Assembly (NCBI RefSeq): GCF_014268455.2
Contig: NZ_CP077085.1
Coordinates: 1,364,001 to 1,428,000 of the forward strand
Source of the DNA: Pseudomonas shahriarae
GTDB lineage: Bacteria > Pseudomonadota > Gammaproteobacteria > Pseudomonadales > Pseudomonadaceae
Reading direction: 5' to 3'
DNA length: 64,000 nt
Within the stretch, counting starts at the first letter, position 1. Each line of letters opens with the position of its first letter. Both the position numbers and the translations under genes were made by a program. This document shows positions 1 to 9,270 of this stretch, in pieces. The notes under the pieces were generated by a model. That model did not search any database, was not told the origin of the DNA, and was given only the letters and a program-made list of their open reading frames with translations.

Positions 1-20
1 CGCAGGCAAGCCAGCTCCCC
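1..20. repeat. Partial REP element at the window edge
   Basis: The first 20 bases are one arm of the lower-GC REP subtype (GCAGGCAAGCCAGCTCCC) seen complete at 17754-17843 and 59852-59923. The rest of the unit lies outside the window. Bases 21-118 hold no gene that I can support. Confidence 0.6.
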
Positions 21-118
21 CATTTGATCTCCATTGGTCTTGAGATTGAGCCCTGGCCCTGTTCCTGCTGTTCGATCCCACCCCATCCTGCTATGATTCG
101 CGCGCCCTTTTTACGGGT

Positions 119-143
119 ATTCCTGACTAAAGTACTAGGTCTT
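119..143 (+). promoter_or_regulatory. Candidate IscR type 1 box, upstream copy
   Basis: The 25 bases from A119 to T143 contain the CCTGACTAAA half of an IscR type 1 site and a weaker second half (ACTAGG). The site abuts a better one at 144-168, giving tandem boxes as at known iscR promoters. Recognition is by eye against the published consensus (ATA-SYY-GACT-RWWWY-AGTC-RRS-TAT). Confidence 0.5.
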
Positions 144-168
144 ATAGTTGACTTAAATACTCGGGAAT
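144..168 (+). promoter_or_regulatory. Candidate IscR type 1 box overlapping the isc promoter
   Basis: ATAGTTGACT at 144-153 matches the first half of the IscR type 1 consensus. It is followed by an AT spacer and ACTCGGGAAT. The box covers the -35 element of the promoter below, the usual geometry for repression by [2Fe-2S]-IscR. Confidence 0.65.
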
Positions 169-176
169 CGCATACT
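148..176 (+). promoter_or_regulatory. isc operon promoter
   Basis: TTGACT (148-153) and CATACT (171-176) are separated by 17 bp, a good sigma-70 arrangement. The predicted start near 183 would leave a short leader of about 27 nt before iscR. Two IscR boxes lie on and just upstream of it. Confidence 0.6.
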
Positions 177-209
177 TGCTCCCATTCTGAAACACCTTGG
201 TACTTGTCC

Positions 210-701
210 ATGAGACTGACTACAAAAGGCCGATATGCGGTGACCGCCATGCTCGATCTGGCCCTGCACGCGCAAAACGGGCCGGTGTCCCTGGCCGATA
301 TCTCCGAGCGCCAAGGCATTTCCCTGTCTTACCTTGAGCAGCTGTTCGCCAAGCTGCGCCGCAGCAACCTGGTTTCCAGTGTGCGTGGCCCGGGTGGCGG
401 TTATCAGTTGTCCCGCGATATGCAGGGCATCCAGGTGGCCCAGGTGATCGACGCGGTCAATGAGTCCGTCGATGCTACCAAATGCCAGGGCCTGGGTGAT
501 TGCCATGCCGGCGACACCTGCCTGACACACCACTTGTGGTGTGACCTGAGCCTGCAGATCCATGAGTTTTTGAGTGGTATCAGCTTGGCTGATCTTGTGA
601 CTCGCCGTGAGGTGCAGGAAGTAGCCCAGCGTCAGGACCAGCGCCGATGCAACACCAAGGTGCCGCGTCTGGACAAGATTGAAGCGTCCGCCGTCGAGTG
701 A
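210..701 (+). CDS. iscR: Fe-S cluster-sensing regulator IscR
   Basis: Rrf2-family transcription factor of 163 residues that represses the isc operon when it carries a [2Fe-2S] cluster and is released when cluster is scarce. The N-terminal winged helix ([11 protein letters not shown], then the recognition-helix region about residues 27-60) is followed by the cluster ligands C92, C98, C104 and H107 in the diagnostic C-x5-C-x5-C-x2-H spacing. The frame is open further upstream, but ATG 210 gives the canonical N-terminus and sits just behind the promoter. First gene of the isc operon; tandem IscR boxes upstream indicate autoregulation. Confidence 0.97.
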   Translation: MRLTTKGRYAVTAMLDLALHAQNGPVSLADISERQGISLSYLEQLFAKLRRSNLVSSVRGPGGGYQLSRDMQGIQVAQVIDAVNESVDATKCQGLGDCHAGDTCLTHHLWCDLSLQIHEFLSGISLADLVTRREVQEVAQRQDQRRCNTKVPRLDKIEASAVE

Positions 702-751
702 CAGCCGAAGAGCTAACGGCACGCCAGCCAGCCTGATTTAGGAGAAAGTCC

Positions 752-1966
752 ATGAAATTGCCGATTTACCTTGATTACTCAGCGACCACCCCGGTTGATC
801 CGCGTGTCGCGCAAAAGATGAGCGAATGCCTGCTGGTTGACGGAAACTTCGGCAACCCGGCCTCCCGTTCCCACGTTTTCGGCTGGAAGGCCGAGGAAGC
901 GGTGGAAAACGCTCGTCGCCAGGTCGCCGACCTGGTCAATGCCGACCCGCGTGAAATCGTCTGGACCTCCGGTGCCACCGAGTCCGACAACCTGGCAATC
1001 AAGGGCGCCGCGCATTTCTACGCGACCAAGGGCAAGCACCTGATCACCACCAAGATTGAGCACAAGGCTGTCCTCGACACCATGCGCCAACTGGAGCGTG
1101 AAGGTTTCGAGGTTACTTACCTCGAGCCCACCACCGACGGTATCGTCACCCCGGCAATGATCGAAGCCGCGATGCGTGAAGACACCATCCTGGTTTCCGT
1201 GATCCACGTGAACAACGAAATCGGCACCATCAACGACATCGCCGCCATCGGCGAGCTGACCCGCTCCAAAGGCGTGTTGCTGCATGTCGATGCTGCCCAG
1301 TCCACCGGCAAGGTCGATATCGACCTGTCCAAGCTGAAAGTCGACCTGATGTCGTTCTCGGCCCACAAGACCTACGGCCCTAAAGGCATTGGCGCGCTGT
1401 ACGTGAGCCGCAAGCCTCGCGTCCGTATCGAAGCCACCATGCACGGCGGCGGTCACGAGCGCGGCATGCGCTCGGGCACCCTGGCGACCCACCAGATCGT
1501 CGGCATGGGCGAAGCCTTCCGTGTAGCCAAAGAAGACATGGCTGCCGAAAATGTGCGCATCAAGGCTCTCAGCGATCGCTTCTACAAGCAGGTCGAGAAC
1601 CTTGAAGAGCTGTACATCAACGGCAGCATGACCGCCCGTGTACCGCACAACCTGAATTTGAGCTTCAACTACGTCGAGGGCGAGTCGCTGATCATGGCGC
1701 TCAAGGATCTGGCGGTTTCGTCCGGTTCGGCCTGCACCTCGGCTTCCCTTGAGCCGTCCTACGTCCTGCGCGCCCTGGGCCGCAACGACGAGTTGGCGCA
1801 CAGCTCGATCCGCTTTACGTTCGGCCGTTTCACCACCGAAGAAGAAGTCGACTACGCAGCGCAGAAAGTCTGCGAAGCGGTCACCAAGCTGCGCACTCTG
1901 TCGCCGCTGTGGGACATGTACAAAGACGGTGTCGATATTTCCAAGATCGAGTGGGCGGCACACTAA
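752..1966 (+). CDS. iscS: Cysteine desulfurase IscS
   Basis: PLP enzyme of 404 residues, the same length as E. coli IscS. It removes sulfur from L-cysteine and passes it as a persulfide to IscU and to tRNA thiolation partners. The PLP lysine lies in [12 protein letters not shown] and the mobile catalytic cysteine in [18 protein letters not shown] Shine-Dalgarno precedes ATG 752, and iscR ends 50 bp upstream. The 99-bp gap to iscU carries two hairpins that could make expression of the downstream part differ from that of iscRS. Confidence 0.98.
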   Translation: MKLPIYLDYSATTPVDPRVAQKMSECLLVDGNFGNPASRSHVFGWKAEEAVENARRQVADLVNADPREIVWTSGATESDNLAIKGAAHFYATKGKHLITTKIEHKAVLDTMRQLEREGFEVTYLEPTTDGIVTPAMIEAAMREDTILVSVIHVNNEIGTINDIAAIGELTRSKGVLLHVDAAQSTGKVDIDLSKLKVDLMSFSAHKTYGPKGIGALYVSRKPRVRIEATMHGGGHERGMRSGTLATHQIVGMGEAFRVAKEDMAAENVRIKALSDRFYKQVENLEELYINGSMTARVPHNLNLSFNYVEGESLIMALKDLAVSSGSACTSASLEPSYVLRALGRNDELAHSSIRFTFGRFTTEEEVDYAAQKVCEAVTKLRTLSPLWDMYKDGVDISKIEWAAH

Positions 1967-1975
1967 ATATAGAAG

Positions 1976-2023
1976 CCGCCACCCAAGCTCTGTAGGAACG
2001 TGGCGGAAAACGCAGGCGTTTTT
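1976..2023 (+). promoter_or_regulatory. Two hairpins in the iscS-iscU gap
   Basis: CCGCCAC (1976-1982) can pair with GTGGCGG (2000-2006). Directly after it AAAACG (2007-2012) pairs with CGTTTT (2017-2022), forming a small terminator-like stem whose 3' arm is T-rich. This may be a partial terminator, a processing site or an RNA-stability element between iscRS and iscUA; it cannot be a full stop, because iscU onward has no other evident promoter. Confidence 0.45.
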
Positions 2024-2065
2024 ACAGGGTTCCAGAGCGGCCCTGATGAGTGAGGATTCAGTACC

Positions 2066-2452
2066 ATGGCTTACAGCGAAAAGGTCATCGACCACTACGA
2101 AAACCCGCGCAACGTCGGCAAGATGGACGCGGAAGATCCTGATGTGGGCACCGGCATGGTCGGCGCTCCGGCGTGCGGCGACGTTATGCGCCTGCAGATC
2201 AAGGTCAATGACGCTGGCGTTATCGAAGACGCCAAGTTCAAGACCTACGGCTGCGGTTCAGCCATCGCCTCCAGTTCCCTGGCGACCGAATGGATGAAAG
2301 GCAAGACCCTGGATGAAGCTGTCACTATCAGCAACACCCAGTTGGCCGAAGAGCTGGCCCTGCCGCCCGTGAAAATTCACTGCTCGGTACTTGCAGAGGA
2401 CGCCATCAAGGCGGCCGTTCGCGATTACAAGCAGAAGAAAGGCTTGATCTAA
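2066..2452 (+). CDS. iscU: Iron-sulfur cluster scaffold IscU
   Basis: Scaffold of 128 residues on which [2Fe-2S] and [4Fe-4S] clusters are built from IscS sulfur before transfer to apo-proteins. The three ligand cysteines are visible in [21 protein letters not shown] and [10 protein letters not shown]. The LPPVK motif just before the third is the docking peptide recognised by the chaperone HscA. The aspartate next to the first cysteine, needed for cluster release, is kept. Third gene of the operon; iscA follows after 28 bp. Confidence 0.98.
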   Translation: MAYSEKVIDHYENPRNVGKMDAEDPDVGTGMVGAPACGDVMRLQIKVNDAGVIEDAKFKTYGCGSAIASSSLATEWMKGKTLDEAVTISNTQLAEELALPPVKIHCSVLAEDAIKAAVRDYKQKKGLI

Positions 2453-2480
2453 GCATTTGGCGACGAGTAAGGAGTCAACG

Positions 2481-2804
2481 ATGGCTATCAGCATGACAGA
2501 AGCGGCTGCGCGGCACGTGCGACGCTCCCTGGATGGGCGCGGTAAAGGTGAGGGGATTCGTCTGGGTGTGCGCACCACAGGCTGTTCCGGCCTTGCCTAC
2601 GTGCTGGAGTTCGTCGACGAGGTGGTTGCGGAAGATCAGGTGTTCGAAAGTCACGGCGAGAAAGTGATCATCGACCCGAAAAGCCTGACCTACCTGGACG
2701 GCACCGAACTCGATTTCGTCAAGGAAGGGTTGAACGAAGGCTTCAAGTTCAACAACCCCAACGTACGCGGTGAATGTGGCTGCGGCGAAAGCTTCAACAT
2801 CTGA
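2481..2804 (+). CDS. iscA: A-type Fe-S carrier IscA
   Basis: A-type carrier of 107 residues that accepts clusters or iron and delivers them to target proteins. The three conserved cysteines are in TTGCSGLAY and in the C-terminal [11 protein letters not shown]. The open frame begins 24 bases earlier, but ATG 2481 is preceded by AAGGAG (2469-2474) at good spacing and gives the standard N-terminus [13 protein letters not shown]. It lies between iscU and hscB in the usual order. Confidence 0.97.
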   Translation: MAISMTEAAARHVRRSLDGRGKGEGIRLGVRTTGCSGLAYVLEFVDEVVAEDQVFESHGEKVIIDPKSLTYLDGTELDFVKEGLNEGFKFNNPNVRGECGCGESFNI

Positions 2805-2812
2805 GGCTATTT

Positions 2813-3334
2813 GTGGGTACTCCTTGTCATTTCGCTTTATTCGAGCTGCAGCCGAGCTTTCGGCTGGACCTCGAGCAGCTTGCCACGCGCTACCGTGAAT
2901 TGGCGCGTGGGGTGCATCCGGATCGCTTTGCCGACGCTTCCGAGCGTGAGCAGCGCCTGGCGCTGGAGCAGTCAGCCAGCCTCAACGAAGCCTATCAGAC
3001 GCTCAAAAGCCCTCCCAAACGCGCGCGTTACCTGCTCGCCATGGGTGGTGGCGAAATGCCGCTGGAAGTCACGGTCCATGACCCTGATTTCCTGATGCAG
3101 CAGATGCAGTGGCGTGAAGAGCTTGAAGACTTGCAGGACGAGGCCGATCTGGCTGGCGTCGCAGTCTTCAAGCGGCGTCTGAAAGTGGCCCAGGATGAAC
3201 TCAACGAAAGCTTCGCAGCCTGTTGGGACGATGCAGCGCAACGTGAACAGGCCGAACGCCTGATGCGGCGCATGCAGTTCCTCGACAAGCTCACTTACGA
3301 AGTGCGCCAGCTAGAAGAGCGCCTCGACGATTAA
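2813..3334 (+). CDS. hscB: J-domain co-chaperone HscB
   Basis: Co-chaperone of 173 residues that brings IscU to HscA and stimulates its ATPase. The N-terminal J domain has the HPD motif (ARGVHPDRF), and the C-terminal three-helix region binds IscU. I chose GTG 2813, which lies 8 bp after the iscA stop and gives the typical N-terminus (M)[15 protein letters not shown]. The longer open frame starting inside iscA would add an implausible extension. Confidence 0.95.
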   Translation: MGTPCHFALFELQPSFRLDLEQLATRYRELARGVHPDRFADASEREQRLALEQSASLNEAYQTLKSPPKRARYLLAMGGGEMPLEVTVHDPDFLMQQMQWREELEDLQDEADLAGVAVFKRRLKVAQDELNESFAACWDDAAQREQAERLMRRMQFLDKLTYEVRQLEERLDD

Positions 3335-3385
3335 CCCAGTGCTGCACAGATTGCACGCCTGATAGACAGATAAGACCTGATTACC

Positions 3386-5248
3386 ATGGCTCTACTGCAG
3401 ATCGCCGAACCCGGCCAAAGTCCTCAACCGCACCAGCGTCGCCTGGCGGTTGGCATCGACTTGGGTACTACCAATTCACTGGTCGCCGCACTGCGCAGCG
3501 GTCTCTCCGAGCCGCTGCCCGATGCTGATGGCCAGGTCATCCTGCCATCCGCCGTGCGCTATCACGCTGACCGCATCGAAGTGGGCGAGTCCGCTCGGTT
3601 GGCGGCGTCTGCCGACCCGCTGAACACCATACTGTCGGTCAAGCGCTTGATGGGTCGTGGGTTGTCCGACGTCAAGCAATTGGGCGACCAACTGCCGTAC
3701 CGCTTTGTCGGCGGCGAATCCCATATGCCGTTCATCGACACCGTGCAGGGGCCGAAAAGCCCGGTGGAAGTGTCGGCCGATATCCTCAAGGTGCTGCGCC
3801 AGCGTGCAGAAACTACCTTGGGTGGCGAATTGGTCGGCGCGGTCATCACGGTCCCGGCTTATTTTGATGACGCCCAGCGCCAAGCCACCAAGGATGCGGC
3901 GAAACTCGCCGGTCTGAACGTGCTGCGCCTGCTCAACGAGCCGACGGCAGCAGCTGTGGCCTATGGCCTGGATCAGCACGCTGAAGGCCTGGTTGCTATC
4001 TATGACCTGGGCGGCGGCACCTTTGATATTTCGATTCTGCGCCTGACTGGCGGTGTGTTTGAAGTGCTGGCCACCGGTGGCGACAGTGCCCTGGGTGGGG
4101 ATGACTTCGACCACGCCATTGCCGGTTGGATGATCACCAGTGCCGGTTTGTCCGCCGACCTGGATCCGGGCGAGCAGCGTAACCTGCTGCAAACCGCCTG
4201 CGCCGCCAAGGAAGCGCTGACTGACGCCGCATCTGTTGAAGTTTCCTACGGCTCCTGGTCGGCCCAACTGACCCGTGAAGCCTTTGATGCGCTGATCGAG
4301 CCAATGGTCGCCCGTAGTCTGAAGGCTTGCCGTCGCGCCGTACGTGATTCCGGCATCGAACTGGAAGAAGTTGGCGCGGTGGTCATGGTTGGCGGTTCGA
4401 CCCGTGTGCCACGGGTTCGCGAAGCGGTAGCCGACGCCTTCGGTCGCCAGCCGCTGACCGAAATCGACCCGGATCAGGTGGTGGCCATCGGTGCCGCGAT
4501 CCAGGCCGATACCCTGGCCGGCAACAAGCGCGATGGCGGCGAGTTGTTGCTGCTTGATGTGATTCCGTTGTCCCTGGGCCTGGAAACCATGGGCGGCCTG
4601 ATGGAGAAGGTGATTCCGCGCAACACCACCATTCCCGTCGCCCGCGCCCAGGACTTCACCACTTATAAAGATGGCCAGACGGCCATGATGATTCATGTGC
4701 TGCAAGGCGAGCGCGAGCTGATCAGCGACTGCCGCTCCCTGGCGCGTTTTGAATTGCGCGGTATCCCGGCCATGGTCGCGGGTGCGGCGAAGATCCGCGT
4801 GACGTTCCAGGTTGACGCCGACGGCCTGCTCAGCGTGGCAGCACGCGAGCTGGGTTCGGGCGTTGAGGCGAGCATCCAGGTCAAGCCGTCCTACGGCCTG
4901 ACTGACGGCGAAATCGCCAAGATGCTCAAGGATTCGTTCCAGTACGCCGGTGATGACAAGGTCGCCCGGGTGTTGCGTGAGCAGCAAGTCGATGCCCAGC
5001 GCCTGCTTGAAGCGGTGCAGGGCGCCCTTGAGGCCGACGGCGAGCGCCTGCTGGATGCTGAAGAGCGTCTGGTCATCGACCTGCAGATGCAGGAACTGGC
5101 CCAATTGATGAAAGGCACCGATGGCTATGCCATCGAACAACAGACCAAGCGCCTTTCACAAGTAACCGATGCCTTTGCTGCCCGTCGTATGAACCAGACG
5201 GTGAAAGCCGCCCTGGCGGGACGCAACCTGAATGAAATCGAGGAATAA
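3386..5248 (+). CDS. hscA: Hsp70-type chaperone HscA
   Basis: Specialised Hsp70 of 620 residues that drives cluster release from IscU in an ATP-dependent cycle with HscB. The nucleotide-binding domain shows [13 protein letters not shown] near residue 24 and the phosphate loop [11 protein letters not shown] near 210. The beta-sandwich substrate-binding domain and helical lid follow. Its specific client is the LPPVK peptide of IscU, two genes upstream. The ferredoxin gene starts 3 bp after its stop, so translation is probably coupled. Confidence 0.98.
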   Translation: MALLQIAEPGQSPQPHQRRLAVGIDLGTTNSLVAALRSGLSEPLPDADGQVILPSAVRYHADRIEVGESARLAASADPLNTILSVKRLMGRGLSDVKQLGDQLPYRFVGGESHMPFIDTVQGPKSPVEVSADILKVLRQRAETTLGGELVGAVITVPAYFDDAQRQATKDAAKLAGLNVLRLLNEPTAAAVAYGLDQHAEGLVAIYDLGGGTFDISILRLTGGVFEVLATGGDSALGGDDFDHAIAGWMITSAGLSADLDPGEQRNLLQTACAAKEALTDAASVEVSYGSWSAQLTREAFDALIEPMVARSLKACRRAVRDSGIELEEVGAVVMVGGSTRVPRVREAVADAFGRQPLTEIDPDQVVAIGAAIQADTLAGNKRDGGELLLLDVIPLSLGLETMGGLMEKVIPRNTTIPVARAQDFTTYKDGQTAMMIHVLQGERELISDCRSLARFELRGIPAMVAGAAKIRVTFQVDADGLLSVAARELGSGVEASIQVKPSYGLTDGEIAKMLKDSFQYAGDDKVARVLREQQVDAQRLLEAVQGALEADGERLLDAEERLVIDLQMQELAQLMKGTDGYAIEQQTKRLSQVTDAFAARRMNQTVKAALAGRNLNEIEE

Positions 5249-5251
5249 CTG

Positions 5252-5593
5252 ATGCCACAGGTCATTTTTCTGCCACACGCCGAGCATTGCCCGGACGGTA
5301 TGGTCGTGGAGGCTGAGACCGGCAAGTCCATTCTCGAAGTTGCCCATGACAACCATATCGAGATCGAGAGTGCGTGTGGTGGTGTTAACGCCTGCACCAC
5401 CTGTCACTGCATTATCCGCGAAGGTTTCAACAGTCTCGAAGAGGCTGATGAGCTGGAAGAGGACTATCTTGATAGGGCGTGGGGCCTGGAACCGACTTCG
5501 CGCCTGAGCTGTCAGGCCAAGGTGGGGACAGAAGACCTCACCGTCGAAATTCCGAAGTATTCGCTCAACCATGCCGCCGAAGCGCCGCACTGA
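5252..5593 (+). CDS. fdx: [2Fe-2S] ferredoxin Fdx
   Basis: Adrenodoxin-type ferredoxin of 113 residues that supplies electrons during cluster assembly on IscU. Its four ligands are in ESACGGVNACTTCHC (C-x5-C-x2-C) and RLSCQAK. The protein is acidic, as expected for a docking partner of IscS. It lies 3 bp after hscA and 14 bp before iscX. Confidence 0.97.
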   Translation: MPQVIFLPHAEHCPDGMVVEAETGKSILEVAHDNHIEIESACGGVNACTTCHCIIREGFNSLEEADELEEDYLDRAWGLEPTSRLSCQAKVGTEDLTVEIPKYSLNHAAEAPH

Positions 5594-5607
5594 TTCAAGG
5601 AAGTGTC

Positions 5608-5808
5608 ATGAGTCTTAAATGGGTTGATGTGCAAGAAATCGCTATTCTGCTGGCCGACGGCCATCCGGATACGGATCCCTATTCGGTGAACTTTGTAGCT
5701 TTGCGTGACATGGTCATGGCTTTGCCAGGGTTCGAAGACGAGCGGGATCGTGGTGGTGAAAAGGTTCTCGAAGCGATCCAGACTGCCTGGAAAGAAGAAC
5801 AGGACTGA
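5608..5808 (+). CDS. iscX: Fe-S assembly regulator IscX
   Basis: Small acidic protein of 66 residues (MSLKWVDVQEIAILLADGHPDTDP) of the IscX/YfhJ family, which binds IscS and iron and tunes the rate of cluster assembly. The conserved N-terminal WxDVxEIAxxL and the acidic C-terminus are present. ATG 5608 follows a GGAAG Shine-Dalgarno; the upstream part of the frame overlaps fdx and is unlikely to be coding. Last gene of the isc operon; a terminator follows at 5841. Confidence 0.96.
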   Translation: MSLKWVDVQEIAILLADGHPDTDPYSVNFVALRDMVMALPGFEDERDRGGEKVLEAIQTAWKEEQD

Positions 5809-5824
5809 AGCCTCCCTTACGCAG

Positions 5825-5871
5825 TTAGGCAATACCCAAGAACCCGCGTATAATTCGCGGGTTTAATTTTT
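5825..5871 (+). terminator. isc operon terminator with embedded ndk promoter
   Basis: AACCCGCG (5841-5848) and CGCGGGTT (5856-5863) form a perfect 8-bp stem followed by TAATTTTT. The loop itself reads TATAATT, a consensus -10 box (TATAAT 5849-5854) with a weak TTAGGC (5825-5830) 18 bp upstream. A transcript starting about 7 bases after the -10 would carry only the 3' arm and so could not fold the terminator. Confidence 0.7.
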
Positions 5872-5899
5872 CGCAAATTACCGTTTCTGGAGTTACACC

Positions 5900-6325
5900 A
5901 TGGCTGTTCAACGTACTTTCTCCATCATCAAGCCTGACGCTGTTGCAAAAAACGTCATCGGCGAGATCACCACTCGTTTCGAAAAAGCCGGCCTGAAGGT
6001 TGTAGCTTCGAAACTCAAGCAACTGTCCAAGGCTGAAGCTGAAGGCTTCTACGCTGAGCACAGCGCTCGTGGTTTCTTCGGTGACCTGGTTGCCTTCATG
6101 ATCTCCGGTCCTGTTGTTGTTCAGGTTCTGGAAGGCGAAAACGCTATCGCTCTGAACCGTGAGCTGATGGGCGCTACCAACCCTAAAGAAGCAGCTGCCG
6201 GCACTATCCGTGCTGACTTCGCTGATTCCATCGACGCCAACGCTGTACACGGTTCGGACTCCGAAGCCGCTGCTGCTCGCGAAATTTCGTACTTCTTCGC
6301 AGCTACTGAAGTAACCACTCGCTAA
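5900..6325 (+). CDS. ndk: Nucleoside diphosphate kinase
   Basis: Enzyme of 141 residues that transfers the gamma-phosphate from ATP to nucleoside diphosphates through a phospho-histidine. The N-terminal [11 protein letters not shown] motif and the active-site NAVHGSDS histidine are intact. Codons are strongly biased toward the major forms, as expected for a highly expressed gene. It has its own -10 inside the upstream terminator loop, and rlmN follows 28 bp downstream. Confidence 0.98.
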   Translation: MAVQRTFSIIKPDAVAKNVIGEITTRFEKAGLKVVASKLKQLSKAEAEGFYAEHSARGFFGDLVAFMISGPVVVQVLEGENAIALNRELMGATNPKEAAAGTIRADFADSIDANAVHGSDSEAAAAREISYFFAATEVTTR

Positions 6326-6353
6326 GCATTGGCTTAAGAGTGAAGGTGAATCC

Positions 6354-7502
6354 ATGACTACATCGACTGTAAAAACCAACCTGCTGGGTCTGACTCAACA
6401 GGAAATGGAAAAATTCTTCGACTCAATCGGGGAGAAGCGTTTCCGTGCCGGTCAGGTAATGAAGTGGATTCACCACTTTGGCGTCGACGATTTCGACGCC
6501 ATGACGAACGTCAGCAAGGCCCTGCGCGACAAGCTCAAGGCGATTGCTGAGGTCCGTGGTCCTGAAGTGGTCAGCGAGGACATCTCCAGCGACGGCACCC
6601 GTAAGTGGGTGGTGCGCGTGGCGTCCGGCAGCTGCGTCGAGACCGTCTACATTCCCCAGGGCAAACGTGGCACCTTGTGCGTTTCGTCCCAGGCAGGCTG
6701 TGCCCTGGATTGCAGTTTCTGCTCCACCGGCAAGCAAGGCTTCAATAGCAACCTCACCGCCGCCGAAGTCATTGGCCAGGTGTGGATTGCCAACAAATCC
6801 TTTGGCAGCGTCCCGGCGACCGTCGACCGTGCCATCACCAACGTGGTGATGATGGGCATGGGTGAGCCGCTGCTGAACTTCGACAACGTGGTTGCGGCCA
6901 TGCACCTGATGATGGACGACCTGGGCTACGGCATCTCCAAGCGCCGTGTGACCCTGTCGACCTCCGGCGTGGTGCCTATGATTGATGAGCTGTCCAAGCA
7001 CATCGACGTCTCCCTGGCGTTGTCGCTGCACGCACCCAATGACGCATTGCGTAACCAATTGGTGCCGATCAACAAGAAGTATCCGCTTAAGATGCTCCTC
7101 GAATCTTGCCAGCGTTATATGTCGTCCCTGGGCGAAAAGCGCGTCCTGACCATCGAGTACACCTTGCTCAAAGATATCAATGACAAGGTTGAACACGCGG
7201 TCGAGATGATCGAGTTGCTCAAGAACACCCCGTGCAAGATCAACCTGATTCCGTTCAACCCGTTTCCCCATTCTGGCTACGAGCGGCCGAGCAACAACGC
7301 CATCCGTCGTTTCCAGGATCAACTGCACCAGGCTGGCTTCAACGTCACTGTGCGCACCACCCGTGGTGAGGACATCGACGCCGCTTGTGGCCAATTGGTA
7401 GGACAGGTGCTGGATCGCACCCGTCGTAGCGAGCGTTACATCGCAGTGCGCGAATTGAGCGCCGACAGCGATCTGGCGCAGAACGCCGCGACACGAACCT
7501 GA
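6354..7502 (+). CDS. rlmN: Dual-specificity rRNA/tRNA methyltransferase RlmN
   Basis: Radical SAM enzyme of 382 residues that methylates C2 of A2503 in 23S rRNA and A37 in some tRNAs. The cluster motif C-x3-C-x2-C is seen in [14 protein letters not shown] second catalytic cysteine, which carries the methyl bridge, lies in the C-terminal [11 protein letters not shown]. Its cluster makes it a client of the Isc system just upstream. pilF begins 12 bp after the stop. Confidence 0.97.
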   Translation: MTTSTVKTNLLGLTQQEMEKFFDSIGEKRFRAGQVMKWIHHFGVDDFDAMTNVSKALRDKLKAIAEVRGPEVVSEDISSDGTRKWVVRVASGSCVETVYIPQGKRGTLCVSSQAGCALDCSFCSTGKQGFNSNLTAAEVIGQVWIANKSFGSVPATVDRAITNVVMMGMGEPLLNFDNVVAAMHLMMDDLGYGISKRRVTLSTSGVVPMIDELSKHIDVSLALSLHAPNDALRNQLVPINKKYPLKMLLESCQRYMSSLGEKRVLTIEYTLLKDINDKVEHAVEMIELLKNTPCKINLIPFNPFPHSGYERPSNNAIRRFQDQLHQAGFNVTVRTTRGEDIDAACGQLVGQVLDRTRRSERYIAVRELSADSDLAQNAATRT

Positions 7503-7514
7503 GAGAGGATCTCT

Positions 7515-8273
7515 ATGCCCTTGCGCCTTGCGCTGCTGTTGCTTGTTGCCAGCCTGTCGGTTGGCTGTGTTTCATCGGGCTCTGATAGTCCGTTGCAAAC
7601 CGGCAAGGGCCGTGACGAAGCGCGTGCTGCCTATGTGCAGTTGGGGCTGGGATACCTGCGCCAGGGCCTGAGCGAGCAGGCCAAGGTGCCGCTGCAAATG
7701 GCCCTGGCCCTCGACAACCATGATGCCGACGCGAATGCGGCGTTGGCCCTGGTGTTCCAGGCCCAGGCCGAGCCCGAGCTGGCCGACCAGTATTACCGCA
7801 AGGCCCTGGCTGTTCGCCCCCATGATCCACGCCTGCTCAACAACTACGGCAGCTTCCTGTTTCAGCAGGAGCGTTATAAGCAAGCGTCCGGTTATTTCCA
7901 GCAAGCAGCCACTGATACCCTATATCCTGAACGTTCGCGGGTTTTCGAGAACCTGGGAGTGACCTCCGTGCGTCTCGGCCAGCGTGAAGATGCCCGCCAG
8001 CAACTGGAAAAAGCCCTGCACCTGAATCAGCGCCAGCCACGGGCCTTGCTCGAAATGGCCCAGTTGTCGTTTGAAGACAGGCATTATGTGCCGGCACGTG
8101 ACTATTACGAGCGTTTTAGCCTGCTCAGTGGGCAAAATGCACGTAGTCTATTGCTTGGTGTGCGCCTGGCCACGGTTCATGAAGAACGCGACAAGGCCGC
8201 ACGTTTTGGTCAGCAATTAGAACGACTCTATCCCGGTACCCCGGAATATCAGCAATACCTGTCGGAGCAATGA
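7515..8273 (+). CDS. pilF: Type IV pilus biogenesis lipoprotein PilF/PilW
   Basis: Outer-membrane lipoprotein of 252 residues, the pilotin needed for multimerisation of the PilQ secretin. A short signal peptide ends in the lipobox LSVGC (cysteine at residue 17). The rest is built of tetratricopeptide repeats (for example YVQLGLGYLRQGLSEQA and LLNNYGSFLFQQERYKQA). The stop overlaps the rodZ start (TGATG), so the two are translationally coupled. The rlmN-pilF-rodZ-ispG-hisS order is typical of pseudomonads. Confidence 0.93.
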   Translation: MPLRLALLLLVASLSVGCVSSGSDSPLQTGKGRDEARAAYVQLGLGYLRQGLSEQAKVPLQMALALDNHDADANAALALVFQAQAEPELADQYYRKALAVRPHDPRLLNNYGSFLFQQERYKQASGYFQQAATDTLYPERSRVFENLGVTSVRLGQREDARQQLEKALHLNQRQPRALLEMAQLSFEDRHYVPARDYYERFSLLSGQNARSLLLGVRLATVHEERDKAARFGQQLERLYPGTPEYQQYLSEQ

Positions 8274-9268
8274 TGAAAGCCGCGCACCCGGAAGTTGTAG
8301 CCGCTAATCGCGTAAACCCAGGCGAGACCTTGCGTCAGGCCCGCGAAAGCAATGGTTGGTCGCTGGAAGAAGTGGCCCTCAAGCTCAATTTGACCACCAC
8401 TTCCCTGGGTAACCTGGAAAACGGCGCGTTCGACAAACTGCCAGGGCATACCTTCGCCCGTGGTTATATCCGCGCCTATGCCAAGCTGCTGGGTACTGAC
8501 CAGGCCATCCTGGTCCAGCAATTCGACCAGTTCACCGGTACGGATTCCCAGGGCAGTAACGTACACGGTCTCGGTCGTATTGAAGAGCCGGTGCGGGTTT
8601 CCCATACTATTTTGCGAATTGTCAGCCTGTTATTGCTGATTGCAGTGATCGGTGGTGGTTTTATCTGGTGGCAGGACCAGACCTCGCTGCGCAGCAAGGA
8701 TCTGATCAGCAACGCCCTGGAACACGTCGAAGTCGAAAGCGCTGACGGTACCACCCAGATTCACCCCTTGGACGAGCCGGAAGACCAGGCTGTCGTCCAG
8801 GGCCAGGCGGCCCCTGAAACCAATCTTGAGCTGCAAGCGGGCCAGCAGCCTGCCGAAGCCAGCGGTGAGCCAGCTCCGGCCGCCGTTGCACCGGCTCCAA
8901 CGGCTCCCGTGACCCAGGCCCCGGCCGCCACGGTCCAGACGCCTGTTGTACCGGCCCAGGCTCCGGCCGCGCCAGTCGCACCAACAGTCGCTGCACCTGC
9001 CGACCAGGCGCCTGCCGGCGTGGCGGGGGATGGCCGTCTCCACATTACCTACGTCGCTGACTGCTGGACACAAGTCACCGATGGCAATGGCAAAGTCCTG
9101 TTCAGTGCTTTGAAGCGTAAGGGAGATACGCTTGAGCAGGTCGGCAAGCCTCCTTTGACGCTGCGTCTGGGCTTTGCCCGTGGCGCGCAAGTGGCCTATA
9201 ACGGCCAGCCTGTAGACGTGGCGCCGTTCACCAGTGGCGAGACCGCTCGCCTGAAGTTGGGACAATAG
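8273..9268 (+). CDS. rodZ: Cytoskeleton protein RodZ
   Basis: Bitopic membrane protein of 331 residues that anchors MreB and helps keep rod shape. Residues about 17-80 form a cytoplasmic helix-turn-helix domain, about 112-133 the single membrane span ([21 protein letters not shown] region), and then comes a Pro/Ala-rich periplasmic linker and a C-terminal DUF4115 beta domain. Two ATGs are adjacent (8270 and 8273). I chose 8273 because GGAG 8264-8267 is then 5 nt away rather than 2. ispG follows 2 bp after the stop. Confidence 0.92.
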   Translation: MKAAHPEVVAANRVNPGETLRQARESNGWSLEEVALKLNLTTTSLGNLENGAFDKLPGHTFARGYIRAYAKLLGTDQAILVQQFDQFTGTDSQGSNVHGLGRIEEPVRVSHTILRIVSLLLLIAVIGGGFIWWQDQTSLRSKDLISNALEHVEVESADGTTQIHPLDEPEDQAVVQGQAAPETNLELQAGQQPAEASGEPAPAAVAPAPTAPVTQAPAATVQTPVVPAQAPAAPVAPTVAAPADQAPAGVAGDGRLHITYVADCWTQVTDGNGKVLFSALKRKGDTLEQVGKPPLTLRLGFARGAQVAYNGQPVDVAPFTSGETARLKLGQ

Positions 9269-9270
9269 TC

